A stretch of DNA of 62,709 nucleotides, from positions 1 to 62,709 of the forward strand of contig JALHOJ010000015.1 in the NCBI GenBank assembly GCA_022843045.1, given 5' to 3'. Origin of the DNA: Phycisphaerales bacterium (GTDB taxonomy: Bacteria; Planctomycetota; Phycisphaerae; Phycisphaerales; UBA1924). A program made the translations under genes and the position numbers. The notes beneath the pieces were generated by a model, which saw nothing but the letters and a program-made list of their open reading frames with translations, did no database searches and was not told the origin of the DNA. Below, piece by piece: positions 6,951-15,718 of the stretch (positions within the stretch are counted from its first letter, which is position 1; each line of letters begins with the position of its first letter).

Positions 6951-9332
6951 TCACTTACCCGCAGTGACCGGGCCGCCCGCGACGCGGCTGAGCAGCAGTA
7001 CCTTCGCGGCTTCGAGCTGCAGGTCGATGCCCTTGGTGATCAGGTCGTCGGGGTTGGGCAAATTGGCCTTGCGGAGGCTGACGCCGTTCTCGTCGAGCGG
7101 CAGCACGTCGGCGTTGCGGCGGAGCATGATTGCGTCGCCTGACTGCTTGGGCAGCATCTCGACCTTGAGGTGCGGCTCAACGCCCCATGTGGTCTTGCCG
7201 GGCCGGCGGTGGATGATCGAGCCGTCGGGAATCATGTAGTACGCGGTAGTGAGCTTCATCAGGCTGTGGGCGTTGAGGGGCCAGACGTTCTGCACGCTGC
7301 CCTTGCCGTAGGTGCGGTTGCCGAGCACGATAACGTCGGCCTGGTGCTTGTCCGATGAGCTGTAGACGCGGAGCGCGCCGCTCACGATCTCGCTCGCGCT
7401 CGCGCTGCCTTCGTTCACGAGCACGACCACGGGGATGCCGTCAAGCGTCGCGCGTTCCTTGCTGGTCCAGCCGTCGACCTCTTCCGCGTCGCCCGCCCGC
7501 CGGGCGGACACGATCGGCTCGTTGTCAAACGGCAGGAACCGCTGCGCGATCGTCACCGCTTGGTCGAGCAAGCCGCCCGGGTTGTAGCGAAGGTCAAAGA
7601 TCAGCGCGTTGAGGCCCTTGCGCTTCATCTGGGCCACGGCGCGATCGATTTCCTGCGTGCTCGTGTCAGCGAAGCTGGACAGGCGCAGGTAGCCGATGCC
7701 GTTGGGCTGGTCGAGGAACCACTCCCACGAGTCTTCGCGGGCGCCGCTGCGCTTCCAGCCGCGGACGCTGGGCACGTCGATGGTTGCGCGGGTGAAGCGG
7801 AACTCGATCTCCTTGCGGGTGGGCTTGGCGGGAGCGCCTTCGACCACGGGCGGGTCGTCGCTGTGCACGTTGTCGACGATTGGGCGCTCGACGGTCACCA
7901 CCACCTGCGTCCCTTCGCGCCCGGTGATCTGGTCCACGACCTGATCCAGCCCCAGCCCGAAGATCGACTTGCCGTCGACCTTCGTGATCACGTCATCAGG
8001 GTGCACGCCCGAGCGTTGCGCGGGCGAGCCTTCGAGCGGTGTCACAACGCGGACTTCGCCCAGATCGTTGAACTCGATCTGCACGCCCACGCCCACGAAC
8101 CGTCCTTCGGTGGTCTTCTTGAACCGCGCGAGTTCGTCGGGCCAGATGATCTGGCTGTACTCGTCGAGCTTGCTCATCGCGCCGTTGCCAAACTCATGCA
8201 CCAACGCCGCAGCTGGCACATTGACAGTGGTCTGGTTCTTGGCCTGCACGCGATCCAGAATGCCGCCGACCTGGAACACGTCCAGTTGCACGGCCATTTG
8301 CGAGAGAGCCCGCTTCTCAACGTCGATCTGGGCGAGCAGCTCACGCCGCTTTTCAACATCGCCCAAGCCTTCGAACGCGCCCTTGAGGTCGTCGGTCGTC
8401 AGGAACGTCCGCAGCGCATCCAGCCCAGAGAGCACGACTTGATTCACCGACACCTGCTCGACATGGTCGCGGGCTCGCGCCAGCGCCCGTTCGACCGTTT
8501 CCTGCGTCACGTTCGCGAGCCGATCGCGATAGTCCGTCCCCAATGAGTTGAACGGCGGAAGGGCCTTGTCGCCGTTGCGCAGGCGGCGCTGGTTGGCCAT
8601 CTCCCACAGGCGCTCGGGCACGTACAGCCGCATCATCTCTTGGCGCAGCGCCAGGCGACGAACGTCGGGCCGGAACTTGGCCGAGATGTCATTGAATTCG
8701 TTCAAGTACACGAACAACTCTGTGGCGTCCAGGATCTCGCCCTTGGCTTCACACTCGCGGGCCATTGCCTCCGCACGTGTCAGCAGATCGGCGATGGGCG
8801 GCTCCACCAGCAGCGCGTCCTTGTTCCGCGAGAGCGAGTGCAACTCAAGCACTTCGCGCAGGCACTTGAGCACGTTGCTGGGCGTGTGCTCGAGAGCCAA
8901 CAGCCGATCCAGTTCCTTGCGGGACTCGTCTGACTGCATCCCCCGAGCTTTCTCACGCTCGTTGAGGTTGTTCAGGTATGACGACAGCGACGCTTTCGTG
9001 TCGTCGCTCAGGCCGGCGATCCCTCCATCGCGCCCGGACTCGAGCAAACGCTGCAACTCCACCACACTCCCGCGCTGGGCGGCGTCCCACACCTGCTGTC
9101 CCCATCGCGACACGGTCGCTGAAGCGCGAGCCGGTGCGGGCCGAGCCTCCGCCGCCGCAACCCGCACGCCCGGCTTGGGCAATTCGACTTGCTGCTGGGC
9201 CAGGGACAGCCCGGGCAGGGCCGTCAACGCCGCGAGCGTGAGCATCGCGACCAGGCGGTTGGATCGGTTCGGACGCCGTTCGACAAGGCTCGAAGAGGCG
9301 GACGGGAAGGCCGGCACGACGCGTTCACGCAT
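6951..9332 (-). CDS. Carboxy-terminal processing protease (S41 family, PDZ)
   Basis: A 793-residue exported protease. The N-terminus has a twin-positive region and hydrophobic core (VAMLTLAALTALPGLSLA) ending in an AQQQ-type signal-peptidase site. A long helical region follows, then a PDZ domain (GVGVQIEFNDLGEVRVV, PAQRSGVHPDDVI). The S41 catalytic domain has the Ser in NEGSASASEIVSGAL and the Lys in YGKGSVQ. Tail-specific proteases trim C-termini of periplasmic proteins. The protein is longer than Prc/CtpA because of the N-terminal alpha-helical part. The ATG at 9332 is chosen for its GAGGAG ribosome-binding site; the promoter is about 190 bases upstream. Confidence 0.9.
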   Translation of the reverse strand: MRERVVPAFPSASSSLVERRPNRSNRLVAMLTLAALTALPGLSLAQQQVELPKPGVRVAAAEARPAPARASATVSRWGQQVWDAAQRGSVVELQRLLESGRDGGIAGLSDDTKASLSSYLNNLNEREKARGMQSDESRKELDRLLALEHTPSNVLKCLREVLELHSLSRNKDALLVEPPIADLLTRAEAMARECEAKGEILDATELFVYLNEFNDISAKFRPDVRRLALRQEMMRLYVPERLWEMANQRRLRNGDKALPPFNSLGTDYRDRLANVTQETVERALARARDHVEQVSVNQVVLSGLDALRTFLTTDDLKGAFEGLGDVEKRRELLAQIDVEKRALSQMAVQLDVFQVGGILDRVQAKNQTTVNVPAAALVHEFGNGAMSKLDEYSQIIWPDELARFKKTTEGRFVGVGVQIEFNDLGEVRVVTPLEGSPAQRSGVHPDDVITKVDGKSIFGLGLDQVVDQITGREGTQVVVTVERPIVDNVHSDDPPVVEGAPAKPTRKEIEFRFTRATIDVPSVRGWKRSGAREDSWEWFLDQPNGIGYLRLSSFADTSTQEIDRAVAQMKRKGLNALIFDLRYNPGGLLDQAVTIAQRFLPFDNEPIVSARRAGDAEEVDGWTSKERATLDGIPVVVLVNEGSASASEIVSGALRVYSSSDKHQADVIVLGNRTYGKGSVQNVWPLNAHSLMKLTTAYYMIPDGSIIHRRPGKTTWGVEPHLKVEMLPKQSGDAIMLRRNADVLPLDENGVSLRKANLPNPDDLITKGIDLQLEAAKVLLLSRVAGGPVTAGK

Positions 9333-9525
9333 GACTACTCCTCGGCATTCTGGCTCGGGACGCCTCCATTGGACGCCCGAAACCTCGCCCGGCTTCATCC
9401 GATGCTCGCCCACCAAACTTCTCCCATCATCTTTCGCGATGATCGCAAAGGCGTTGGCGGGCATACGAAGATTCGGTTCACCTTCCGCCAACCATCATCC
9501 TGACGAAGGGCGACCGAACTCCTGC

Positions 9526-9566
9526 ATGATATAGGACTGGTTCGCCCGGATGGTTCGGTGCGAACC
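9526..9566 (-). promoter_or_regulatory. Putative promoter/operator of S41 protease gene
   Basis: TATCAT (9526-9531, minus strand) within CTATATCAT is a good -10 box. A perfect inverted repeat, GGTTCG-CAC-CGAACC (9552-9566), covers the expected -35 position, so it could be an operator. The leader to the ATG would be about 190 bases. Confidence 0.35.
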
Positions 9567-9590
9567 GCGTCTTCCGTGTCTTCCGCGTCC

Positions 9591-9628
9591 CCCGCGCAGG
9601 CCCCAGGGACGGGCCTGGACGGCGCGGG
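9591..9628 (-). terminator. Strong GC hairpin downstream of LptC-like gene
   Basis: CAGGCCC/GGGCCTG (9597-9603, 9611-9617) is nested in CCCGCG/CGCGGG. It lies 23 bases past the stop of the LptC-like gene. No T-run follows, so it may be a Rho-assisted or RNA-stability structure rather than a classical terminator. The rest of 9333-9650 holds no convincing gene. Confidence 0.4.
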
Positions 9629-9650
9629 CGGTTCTCACTGGCCCAATCGC

Positions 9651-12600
9651 CTACCGCGGACTCGGGGGTGGTGCGGGGAGCTTGTTCTTGTCGGCAGGTT
9701 GCGTTGCTTGGATCGTGCCCGGATCAATCACCTCGATCCGGCCCGTCTTGGTGTCGATGCGAATCCGCGATGCGACCAACGGTGCCTGGTCGGCAGCCGC
9801 GGCGACCGTGACCGTTGCCGACGCATCTCCGAACGCGTCGATGCGAGATGCGACCGCATCGAACAACGCTCGCGCCGCTGTGAACTCACGAGACTGCACG
9901 CTGCCCCATACCCCGCCCTCGGCGAGGGCCTGGCGAAGTGGGGTGCCAACTGGTGCGGCGGCCGGCGTTGGATTGCCCGGCCCGGCGTTGGTCGAAGCGG
10001 ATGCCGAGGCCGGCAGGTCAAGCGTGAGCGTCTCGCATTCGAGCAGCGAAGGCGGCGACTGCGCAGTCTCGCGATGCGCCAGCCGCACCAGCCCCCTCGC
10101 GACCGCTCGCTGCTCGGCCTGCACATACCGCATCGAATCCCGCCACGAAACCAGCGTGTCGCCCGCCCCAGAACTCGCGAACACGTCGCCCGAGGTCGGC
10201 GCTTCAGCCGTCTCGCCACGAGTGGCCAGCAAACGCCCCGCGCCAGTCGCTTCGAACGTATTGGCCGCCGCTTGCGCCGTCAGCTTTGGTGCTTCGATGT
10301 GGTACGTCACGCGAGGTCGCTCCGCGTCGGCGACAAACTCCTGTATCGTCGCTCGCACCGGCGTGGACCCCGCCACGCTCGCGGCTTCGACGCTCGTCGC
10401 GCGCAGGTTGGCCGTCGCGGACTGTGGTGCCTGGGGCGTCGCCGCTTTCGTCGCGTCCTGAACTTGATCGGACACACGCTCAAACCGCACGGTGACCTCA
10501 CCCGCATCCATGCGAGCGGTGCGAGACGCGGCCCCCGTCTGCTCTCGCATGGTCGCGACCACGCCATCACGCAGCGTTGCGACGCCCGCCGACTCGTCAA
10601 AGCTGATAGCACCAAGCGCGGTCGCTTGCACGCTTCGCACGATCTGCGCGCCTGCTCGCTCCACCAGCGATACCTCGCCGCCTTCGCCCATCGTCACCGT
10701 CCGCTTGGCTTCGTCAAACGTGATGAGCGGGCCCACGCCCGCAAACTCACTGCCTGCACGCTCAGCCTCATCCGCAATCGCTCGCGTCACCCGCGCGGGC
10801 AGGCCGGGACCGCCTCGCAACGTCGCCGACCGTTCCAATGGCGAAGCCTGAATCGTCAGAGCCTGGGCCCGCACTCCGTCCTTGCCCACAAACGATGCGA
10901 GAGTTCCCGCGTCACCCGTCGCAAGCAGATTCGCAAGCTGCACCGCATTGGCCGGCGCAGGTGCGGGGCTTTGCGGAGTGCCAGTCGCGACTTCTTGCGA
11001 AGCAGCTCGCACCAGCGTGCCCTGCATCGAGTTGGCCTTCAGCGTCTGCCCGTCAAACTCCGCCGAGGCCTGTCCCTGCACCTCGAAACTCGCCGGAGAA
11101 GCCTGTCCGCTGGCATCGGTCGCGAACTCCACCGCGAGTACATCGCCGCTCGCGCGATTGCCCCGCGCGTCCGCGACCGTGGCCTGCCCCAACACTCGCG
11201 CTCGCGCCGGCACCAGCCCGCCCGCCGGCGCACTTTGCGCCACAGGCAACGCGAAGTCCACCACCATCTGGTTGCCCGTCACGACCGATCCATCCGCCGC
11301 GGAAGCGACCTCGCCAACGAACCGCGCTCTGTCCAGCCTCTCAAACTCGCGTGAGGCCTTCGCAAACTCGAACGCCGCGCTCTCGTTCCAGCGCACGCTG
11401 GGAGGCGTCGAGGGCTTGACTCCGGGCGATGGTTTGTCATCGCCCGCTCGCGCAACGCCCACCAGCGTGCCCGCGCCGAGGATGCGCACTGTCTGGTTTG
11501 CGCGATCCGCCTCGACCCGTTCCGCCGTCAACGTCCCCGCGCTGTCACTGCGCAGCACCACCGGCTGCTCGACCGACGCTTCGAGCGTCATCAGCCCGCG
11601 AGTGCCCATGACCGTTGCTGTCGCGGCTTGCATTTCCATCCCTCGCGAGGCGTCCTGTGCCACCACCGCGTCGCCCGCTCCGCCCCCGCCCCCGCCCTCG
11701 CCCAGCCGCGCCCACCAATCATCTCGTGTCAACTCCGCAGGCGCGACCGCATCGAGCGCACGCCGAACTTCGAGCGGGCCCGCAAGCGTGATGCGAGTGG
11801 GCCCTGCTGCCGGCTGCGGGTTTGCGACGGGTTGAGGCACAGCCGCAGGCGTCGCGGACGCTCCACCAGGCGCGACGGCGACTATCGGGGCCGCCGAAGG
11901 GGCCGTACCGCTCGCTGTGACTGCTGTGGCGGACTTGGGCAGCTCCCCATTGATCAGCCGCACCCCGCCGCGAAGACTCGGCGCATCCAACGTCGCCTGA
12001 TCCCGCATCACCCGCACTCGAGCCGGCGAACGCAGCATATAGAACGACTCGACCGCCGCGAGGGCTTCGTCGGCGGGGCCGGCCTTGCCCGGAGTCGCTG
12101 CGTCCGGACGCGCCGTGCTGCCAACATCCGCCGCGACCGCGTCGGCCGGAGGTCGTACAGAATCTCCACCGTCCACACTGGTTGGCCGCGCCTTCGCACG
12201 CTGATCGATCACAATCTCGCGCGTGCTCGCCACGGCCAGCGAATCCAGCACCCGCGTCTGCGGATCAAACTGAGCCAGCACGCCTCGCCCCGAGTACGCG
12301 ATGGTCTCCCACGCCAAGTCAAAATCTTCGGGCGCATCAAACTGACCCAGCACCCAGTCAATCGACAGCCGCGAAGTCCGCAGCACTGCGATCGTCGGCG
12401 TCACGCCTGGCTCGGGCCGCGTGTTGTCCGCACGCACCGCAAACAGCCGCACCACCACATCGCCCACCAGCGATCCGCTTTCGAGCCCCCCTCCGACGCC
12501 CCCCGCGGTCTGCCGAGCAACCGTCAGCAGCCCCGACGCCGCCTCGACATGCACGCTCCGCCCATCCTGAAGGAAAAACCACGCCCGCGGCTGCGTCAAC

Positions 12601-12941
12601 TCATACCGTCGCTCGCCCTTTGGAACGCTCCGATCCGCCGTGACGTCGCCCGCGATCCGCGTTGGGTCCTGACGATCTGCAAGTTGCAAGAAGAACCGCT
12701 CGCCCTGCGCCAGGCTCGCTCCCTGCGGCCCCTGCGACAAACTCGACGACAAGTTGGGCACCGTCGAAAGGTCCGGAGTCGTCGGCTTCGCGGTCGGGGC
12801 GGCCGCTGGCTTCCCAGACCGCGCCACCACCACCAACCCCGCCACCATCGCCACGCACGCCACACTCGCGGCGATCAACGGCCCACGCCGGATCGAACCT
12901 CTGCGGTTTTCTCGCACATCCTGTGTCGAAGGTGATTGCAT
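9651..12941 (-). CDS. Very large LptC/OstA-like secreted or inner-membrane-anchored protein
   Basis: A 1,096-residue protein with a short cytoplasmic basic N-terminus and one membrane helix (GPLIAASVACVAMVAGLVVV, about residues 20-39), then a low-complexity Ala/Pro linker. Long beta-rich repeats follow, in which short strands alternate with phrases such as GTRGLMTLEASVEQPVVLRS, ASGDVLAVEFATDASGQA and FEATGAGRLLATRG. This layout resembles LptC/LptA (OstA-like) beta-jellyroll modules repeated several times. LptC is normally about 190 residues, so this is a strongly expanded relative if the family is right. It may bridge lipopolysaccharide or lipid between membranes. It follows the acylphosphatase gene by 35 bases on the same strand. 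The family call is moderate; the topology is firm. Confidence 0.55.
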   Translation of the reverse strand: MQSPSTQDVRENRRGSIRRGPLIAASVACVAMVAGLVVVARSGKPAAAPTAKPTTPDLSTVPNLSSSLSQGPQGASLAQGERFFLQLADRQDPTRIAGDVTADRSVPKGERRYELTQPRAWFFLQDGRSVHVEAASGLLTVARQTAGGVGGGLESGSLVGDVVVRLFAVRADNTRPEPGVTPTIAVLRTSRLSIDWVLGQFDAPEDFDLAWETIAYSGRGVLAQFDPQTRVLDSLAVASTREIVIDQRAKARPTSVDGGDSVRPPADAVAADVGSTARPDAATPGKAGPADEALAAVESFYMLRSPARVRVMRDQATLDAPSLRGGVRLINGELPKSATAVTASGTAPSAAPIVAVAPGGASATPAAVPQPVANPQPAAGPTRITLAGPLEVRRALDAVAPAELTRDDWWARLGEGGGGGGAGDAVVAQDASRGMEMQAATATVMGTRGLMTLEASVEQPVVLRSDSAGTLTAERVEADRANQTVRILGAGTLVGVARAGDDKPSPGVKPSTPPSVRWNESAAFEFAKASREFERLDRARFVGEVASAADGSVVTGNQMVVDFALPVAQSAPAGGLVPARARVLGQATVADARGNRASGDVLAVEFATDASGQASPASFEVQGQASAEFDGQTLKANSMQGTLVRAASQEVATGTPQSPAPAPANAVQLANLLATGDAGTLASFVGKDGVRAQALTIQASPLERSATLRGGPGLPARVTRAIADEAERAGSEFAGVGPLITFDEAKRTVTMGEGGEVSLVERAGAQIVRSVQATALGAISFDESAGVATLRDGVVATMREQTGAASRTARMDAGEVTVRFERVSDQVQDATKAATPQAPQSATANLRATSVEAASVAGSTPVRATIQEFVADAERPRVTYHIEAPKLTAQAAANTFEATGAGRLLATRGETAEAPTSGDVFASSGAGDTLVSWRDSMRYVQAEQRAVARGLVRLAHRETAQSPPSLLECETLTLDLPASASASTNAGPGNPTPAAAPVGTPLRQALAEGGVWGSVQSREFTAARALFDAVASRIDAFGDASATVTVAAAADQAPLVASRIRIDTKTGRIEVIDPGTIQATQPADKNKLPAPPPSPR

Positions 12942-12976
12942 TCCGTTGCCACATCCTACGGCGGTCGTGCGCCGAC

Positions 12977-13267
12977 CTACCTCCGTACTTCAAATCGCCG
13001 CTCATCTACGACGACGCCGAGCCCCATCCGCGCCGCCGACCCAATGAACCTCCCCATCGTCGCCTCCACCGCCCGCAAATACACCTCCACCGCCTCCGCC
13101 GACCCCTGCGCCTCCAGCACCACCGACCCATCCGCCTCATTCCGCACCCATCCCGTCACGGCGTGCCCGCTCGCAATATCCCGGCACGTGGCCCGAAACC
13201 CCACGCCCTGCACCCGCCCGACAAACCGGACTTGCACCCGCACCAACTTGCTCGCCGAGTCGCTCAT
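12977..13267 (-). CDS. acyP: Acylphosphatase
   Basis: A 96-residue cytoplasmic enzyme that hydrolyses acyl phosphates. The active-site Arg is in GRVQGVGFRATCRD and the Asn in VTGWVRNEADGSV; length is normal for the family. The C-terminal half is less typical. The start at 13267 has a GAGG close to the ATG (CGCGAGGCATG), which is a poor spacing, so an upstream in-frame start cannot be excluded. A possible -10 (TACGTT, about 13306-13311) lies 40 bases upstream. It is probably co-transcribed with the LptC-like gene. Confidence 0.8.
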   Translation of the reverse strand: MSDSASKLVRVQVRFVGRVQGVGFRATCRDIASGHAVTGWVRNEADGSVVLEAQGSAEAVEVYLRAVEATMGRFIGSAARMGLGVVVDERRFEVRR

Positions 13268-13516
13268 GCCTCGCGTCCACGTTCCCGCCCCCCGCACAGT
13301 CTGAGAACGTAGCCCCTTCCCGGGACCGGATTGCCAGGCGAGGGCAGGATCGCGGGAGCGCCGCGTGGAATCTGGGAGATTCATGCCGAGCGTGCGGTCC
13401 GCGGCGCCCGCGAAACCGCTCCCTGGAGAGGTGCCCGCCTCACTTTCACGGATTCCGGTGGCATCCGGCCAATTCTGGTGTACGTTCCTGTTGGTCCCGA
13501 CGCATGTCATCTCACG

Positions 13517-15718
13517 ATGACACGCAGACCCGCGATCGTTTCGTCCCGAGGCTCCCGCCCGCGGGACGTACGCTTCTCGTGTCGACGCGATGCGTCGGGA
13601 TCGGCATCCGCCCCCCCGGCTCGACCGTGCACGACGCGCGAGGAAGACTTGGCTCAGGACGACCTCCAAAATCGCGGCATCTTCGGCGGCCCACGCCCCC
13701 GCCCCCCCGCGGGCGGTGCAGGCACGCCGCGTGGTGGCCAGGCACCCGTTGCCACTCGCAACCTCGGCGACCGCTCCGACATTGACAAGGTCAAAGACGC
13801 CACCGACCTCGTCCGTCTCATCGGCGAGCACATTGCGCTGCGCCCCAAGGGCCGCGAGTACATCTGCCTCTGCCCCTTCCACGACGACCACTCCCCCAGC
13901 ATGTACGTCGTGCCCGAGAAGCAGTTTTACAAGTGCTTCTCCTGCGGCGCATCTGGCGACTGCTTCGGCTTCGTCCAGAACTTCCTCAAGATGGACTTCC
14001 GCGACGCCCTCGAGTTCCTCGCGGATCGTGCGGGCATCCAGTTGACCCCGCTCAAGCGCACTCAGGGGAACTTCGCCGGCGGCGAAAGCGGCGACCCGAG
14101 CGAGTCAAGTAGTGGTGGGGGCAGCAGTGGTGGAGTCGACAAGAAGGCCCTCCTCTCGGCCAGCAACATGGCCAACGCCTTCTTCCGCGCCATCCTCAAG
14201 CACGAAGAACACGGCAAGGCCGCCCGCGAAGTCATCGAAAAGCGCGGCGTCTCCGCCGAGATGGTCGAGCTCTTCCAACTCGGCGCAAGCCCCCATCGCT
14301 GGGACGGCCTGCTCCTGACAGCGGGCAAGCAAGGCGTCCCAACGCCAGCCCTCCTCGGCGCTGGTCTCATCAAGTCTCGCGACAGCGGCTCGGGGGGGGG
14401 GGGCCACTATGACGCCTTCCGCAACCGCCTCATGTTCCCGATCCACGATCGCGGCGGGCGCGTGATCGCCTTCGGCGCGCGGAAGATCGATCCCGAAGAC
14501 GAGCCAAAGTACCTCAACAGCCCCGAAACTCGCCTCTTCAACAAGTCCGCGACGCTCTACGCCCTGCCCATGGCCCTGCGCGAGATCCAAGCCACCCGCA
14601 CCGCCATCATCTGCGAAGGCTACATGGACGTGATCGCCTGCCACCAGGGCGGCTTCAAGAACGCCGTCGCCACGCTGGGCACGGCCCTCACGCGCGACCA
14701 CGCCAAGCAACTCCGTTTGGCCTGCGACCGCATCGTCCTGCTCTTTGACGGCGACGAAGCTGGCCAACGCGCAACCGACCGCGCCGCCGAAGTCTTCTTC
14801 GCAGAGCCTGTCGACGTCGCCGTCGTCACGCTCAATCGCTTCACCGATGCCAAGGACCCCGACGAACTGCTCAAGCGCGAGGGCGGCGCAGATGTCTTCC
14901 GCCAAGCACTCGCCAACGCACAGGACGTGCTCGAATACCGCTTCGCCCGCATTCGCGAGAAGCTCGCTGGCGCTGGTATGGCCGCGCTCGCCAAGGCGAT
15001 GAACGAAGAGCTTCAAAAGCTTGTTGATCTGGGCTTGCCCTACGTCGAGCCCATGCGCCAAGCACTCATCGTCCGTCGCCTCGCCAGCATCGCCGGTATC
15101 AGCGAGCAAGCCGTGCGAGCCGCGATCCCCGCCGGCCGCGACGCCAAACGCACCTTCGAACGCCCCGAATTGTCCAATGACGAACCCACGTCGCAGCGAG
15201 AGGTCGCCGAACTCGCCCAGGCCCGCGCAATTCGCAAGCGTGCTCTCACGCACGCCGAGAGCCTGCTGGGTTGCCTCCTCTGCGAAGGCCGATTGTGGAT
15301 GACCCTCGCCGAAGCCGACAAGGACGCCATCGCCCCGGTTTCCTACGATATTGACGTGCTCCAGCGCGTCGCGCAAGCCGTTCACGATCTGGGCGAAGAT
15401 GGTCAGCCGCCCTCCCTGCACGCGGTCCTGTCACACCTTGAGGCCGACGGCCCCGCCCGCGAAGCCACCATCGGCCTCGCAGCCCGCATCGACGAACAGA
15501 CCGAACGCAACAGCGACCGCTTGAAAGCCTACTGGCAATTCAGTTTGTCCCAGGCTCGCCGCGATACCGCGTCGGGTCGAGGCGTGACCATCGAACCCAA
15601 ACCGCCCACGACCAACGAAGCCGGCGCAACCGACTTTGCCGCCCACGCCCGAAAGATCGCCGACCTCCACCGCACCCTCGGCCCCGACCGCCGCCGCATT
15701 CCCAGACCTGGCGGGTGA
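13517..15718 (+). CDS. dnaG: DNA primase
   Basis: DnaG synthesises RNA primers at the replication fork. The CHC2 zinc finger is visible as [13 protein letters not shown] and [11 protein letters not shown]. The TOPRIM core shows [16 protein letters not shown] and [13 protein letters not shown], and a C-terminal helicase-binding region follows. About 733 residues from the ATG at 13517. The start is uncertain: residues before [14 protein letters not shown] are non-conserved, and a TTG at 13649 with AGGAAG upstream would give a more normal N-terminus. A 12-G run at 14392-14403 falls in a Gly-rich linker, and the frame is intact. It overlaps rpoD by one base. Confidence 0.9.
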   Translation: MTRRPAIVSSRGSRPRDVRFSCRRDASGSASAPPARPCTTREEDLAQDDLQNRGIFGGPRPRPPAGGAGTPRGGQAPVATRNLGDRSDIDKVKDATDLVRLIGEHIALRPKGREYICLCPFHDDHSPSMYVVPEKQFYKCFSCGASGDCFGFVQNFLKMDFRDALEFLADRAGIQLTPLKRTQGNFAGGESGDPSESSSGGGSSGGVDKKALLSASNMANAFFRAILKHEEHGKAAREVIEKRGVSAEMVELFQLGASPHRWDGLLLTAGKQGVPTPALLGAGLIKSRDSGSGGGGHYDAFRNRLMFPIHDRGGRVIAFGARKIDPEDEPKYLNSPETRLFNKSATLYALPMALREIQATRTAIICEGYMDVIACHQGGFKNAVATLGTALTRDHAKQLRLACDRIVLLFDGDEAGQRATDRAAEVFFAEPVDVAVVTLNRFTDAKDPDELLKREGGADVFRQALANAQDVLEYRFARIREKLAGAGMAALAKAMNEELQKLVDLGLPYVEPMRQALIVRRLASIAGISEQAVRAAIPAGRDAKRTFERPELSNDEPTSQREVAELAQARAIRKRALTHAESLLGCLLCEGRLWMTLAEADKDAIAPVSYDIDVLQRVAQAVHDLGEDGQPPSLHAVLSHLEADGPAREATIGLAARIDEQTERNSDRLKAYWQFSLSQARRDTASGRGVTIEPKPPTTNEAGATDFAAHARKIADLHRTLGPDRRRIPRPGG

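Noticed and set aside
13504..13785. 93-codon open frame over the 5' end of dnaG
   Set aside because: It starts near the presumed dnaG transcript start but translates to Arg/Pro-rich filler and overlaps the primase zinc-finger region in another frame.
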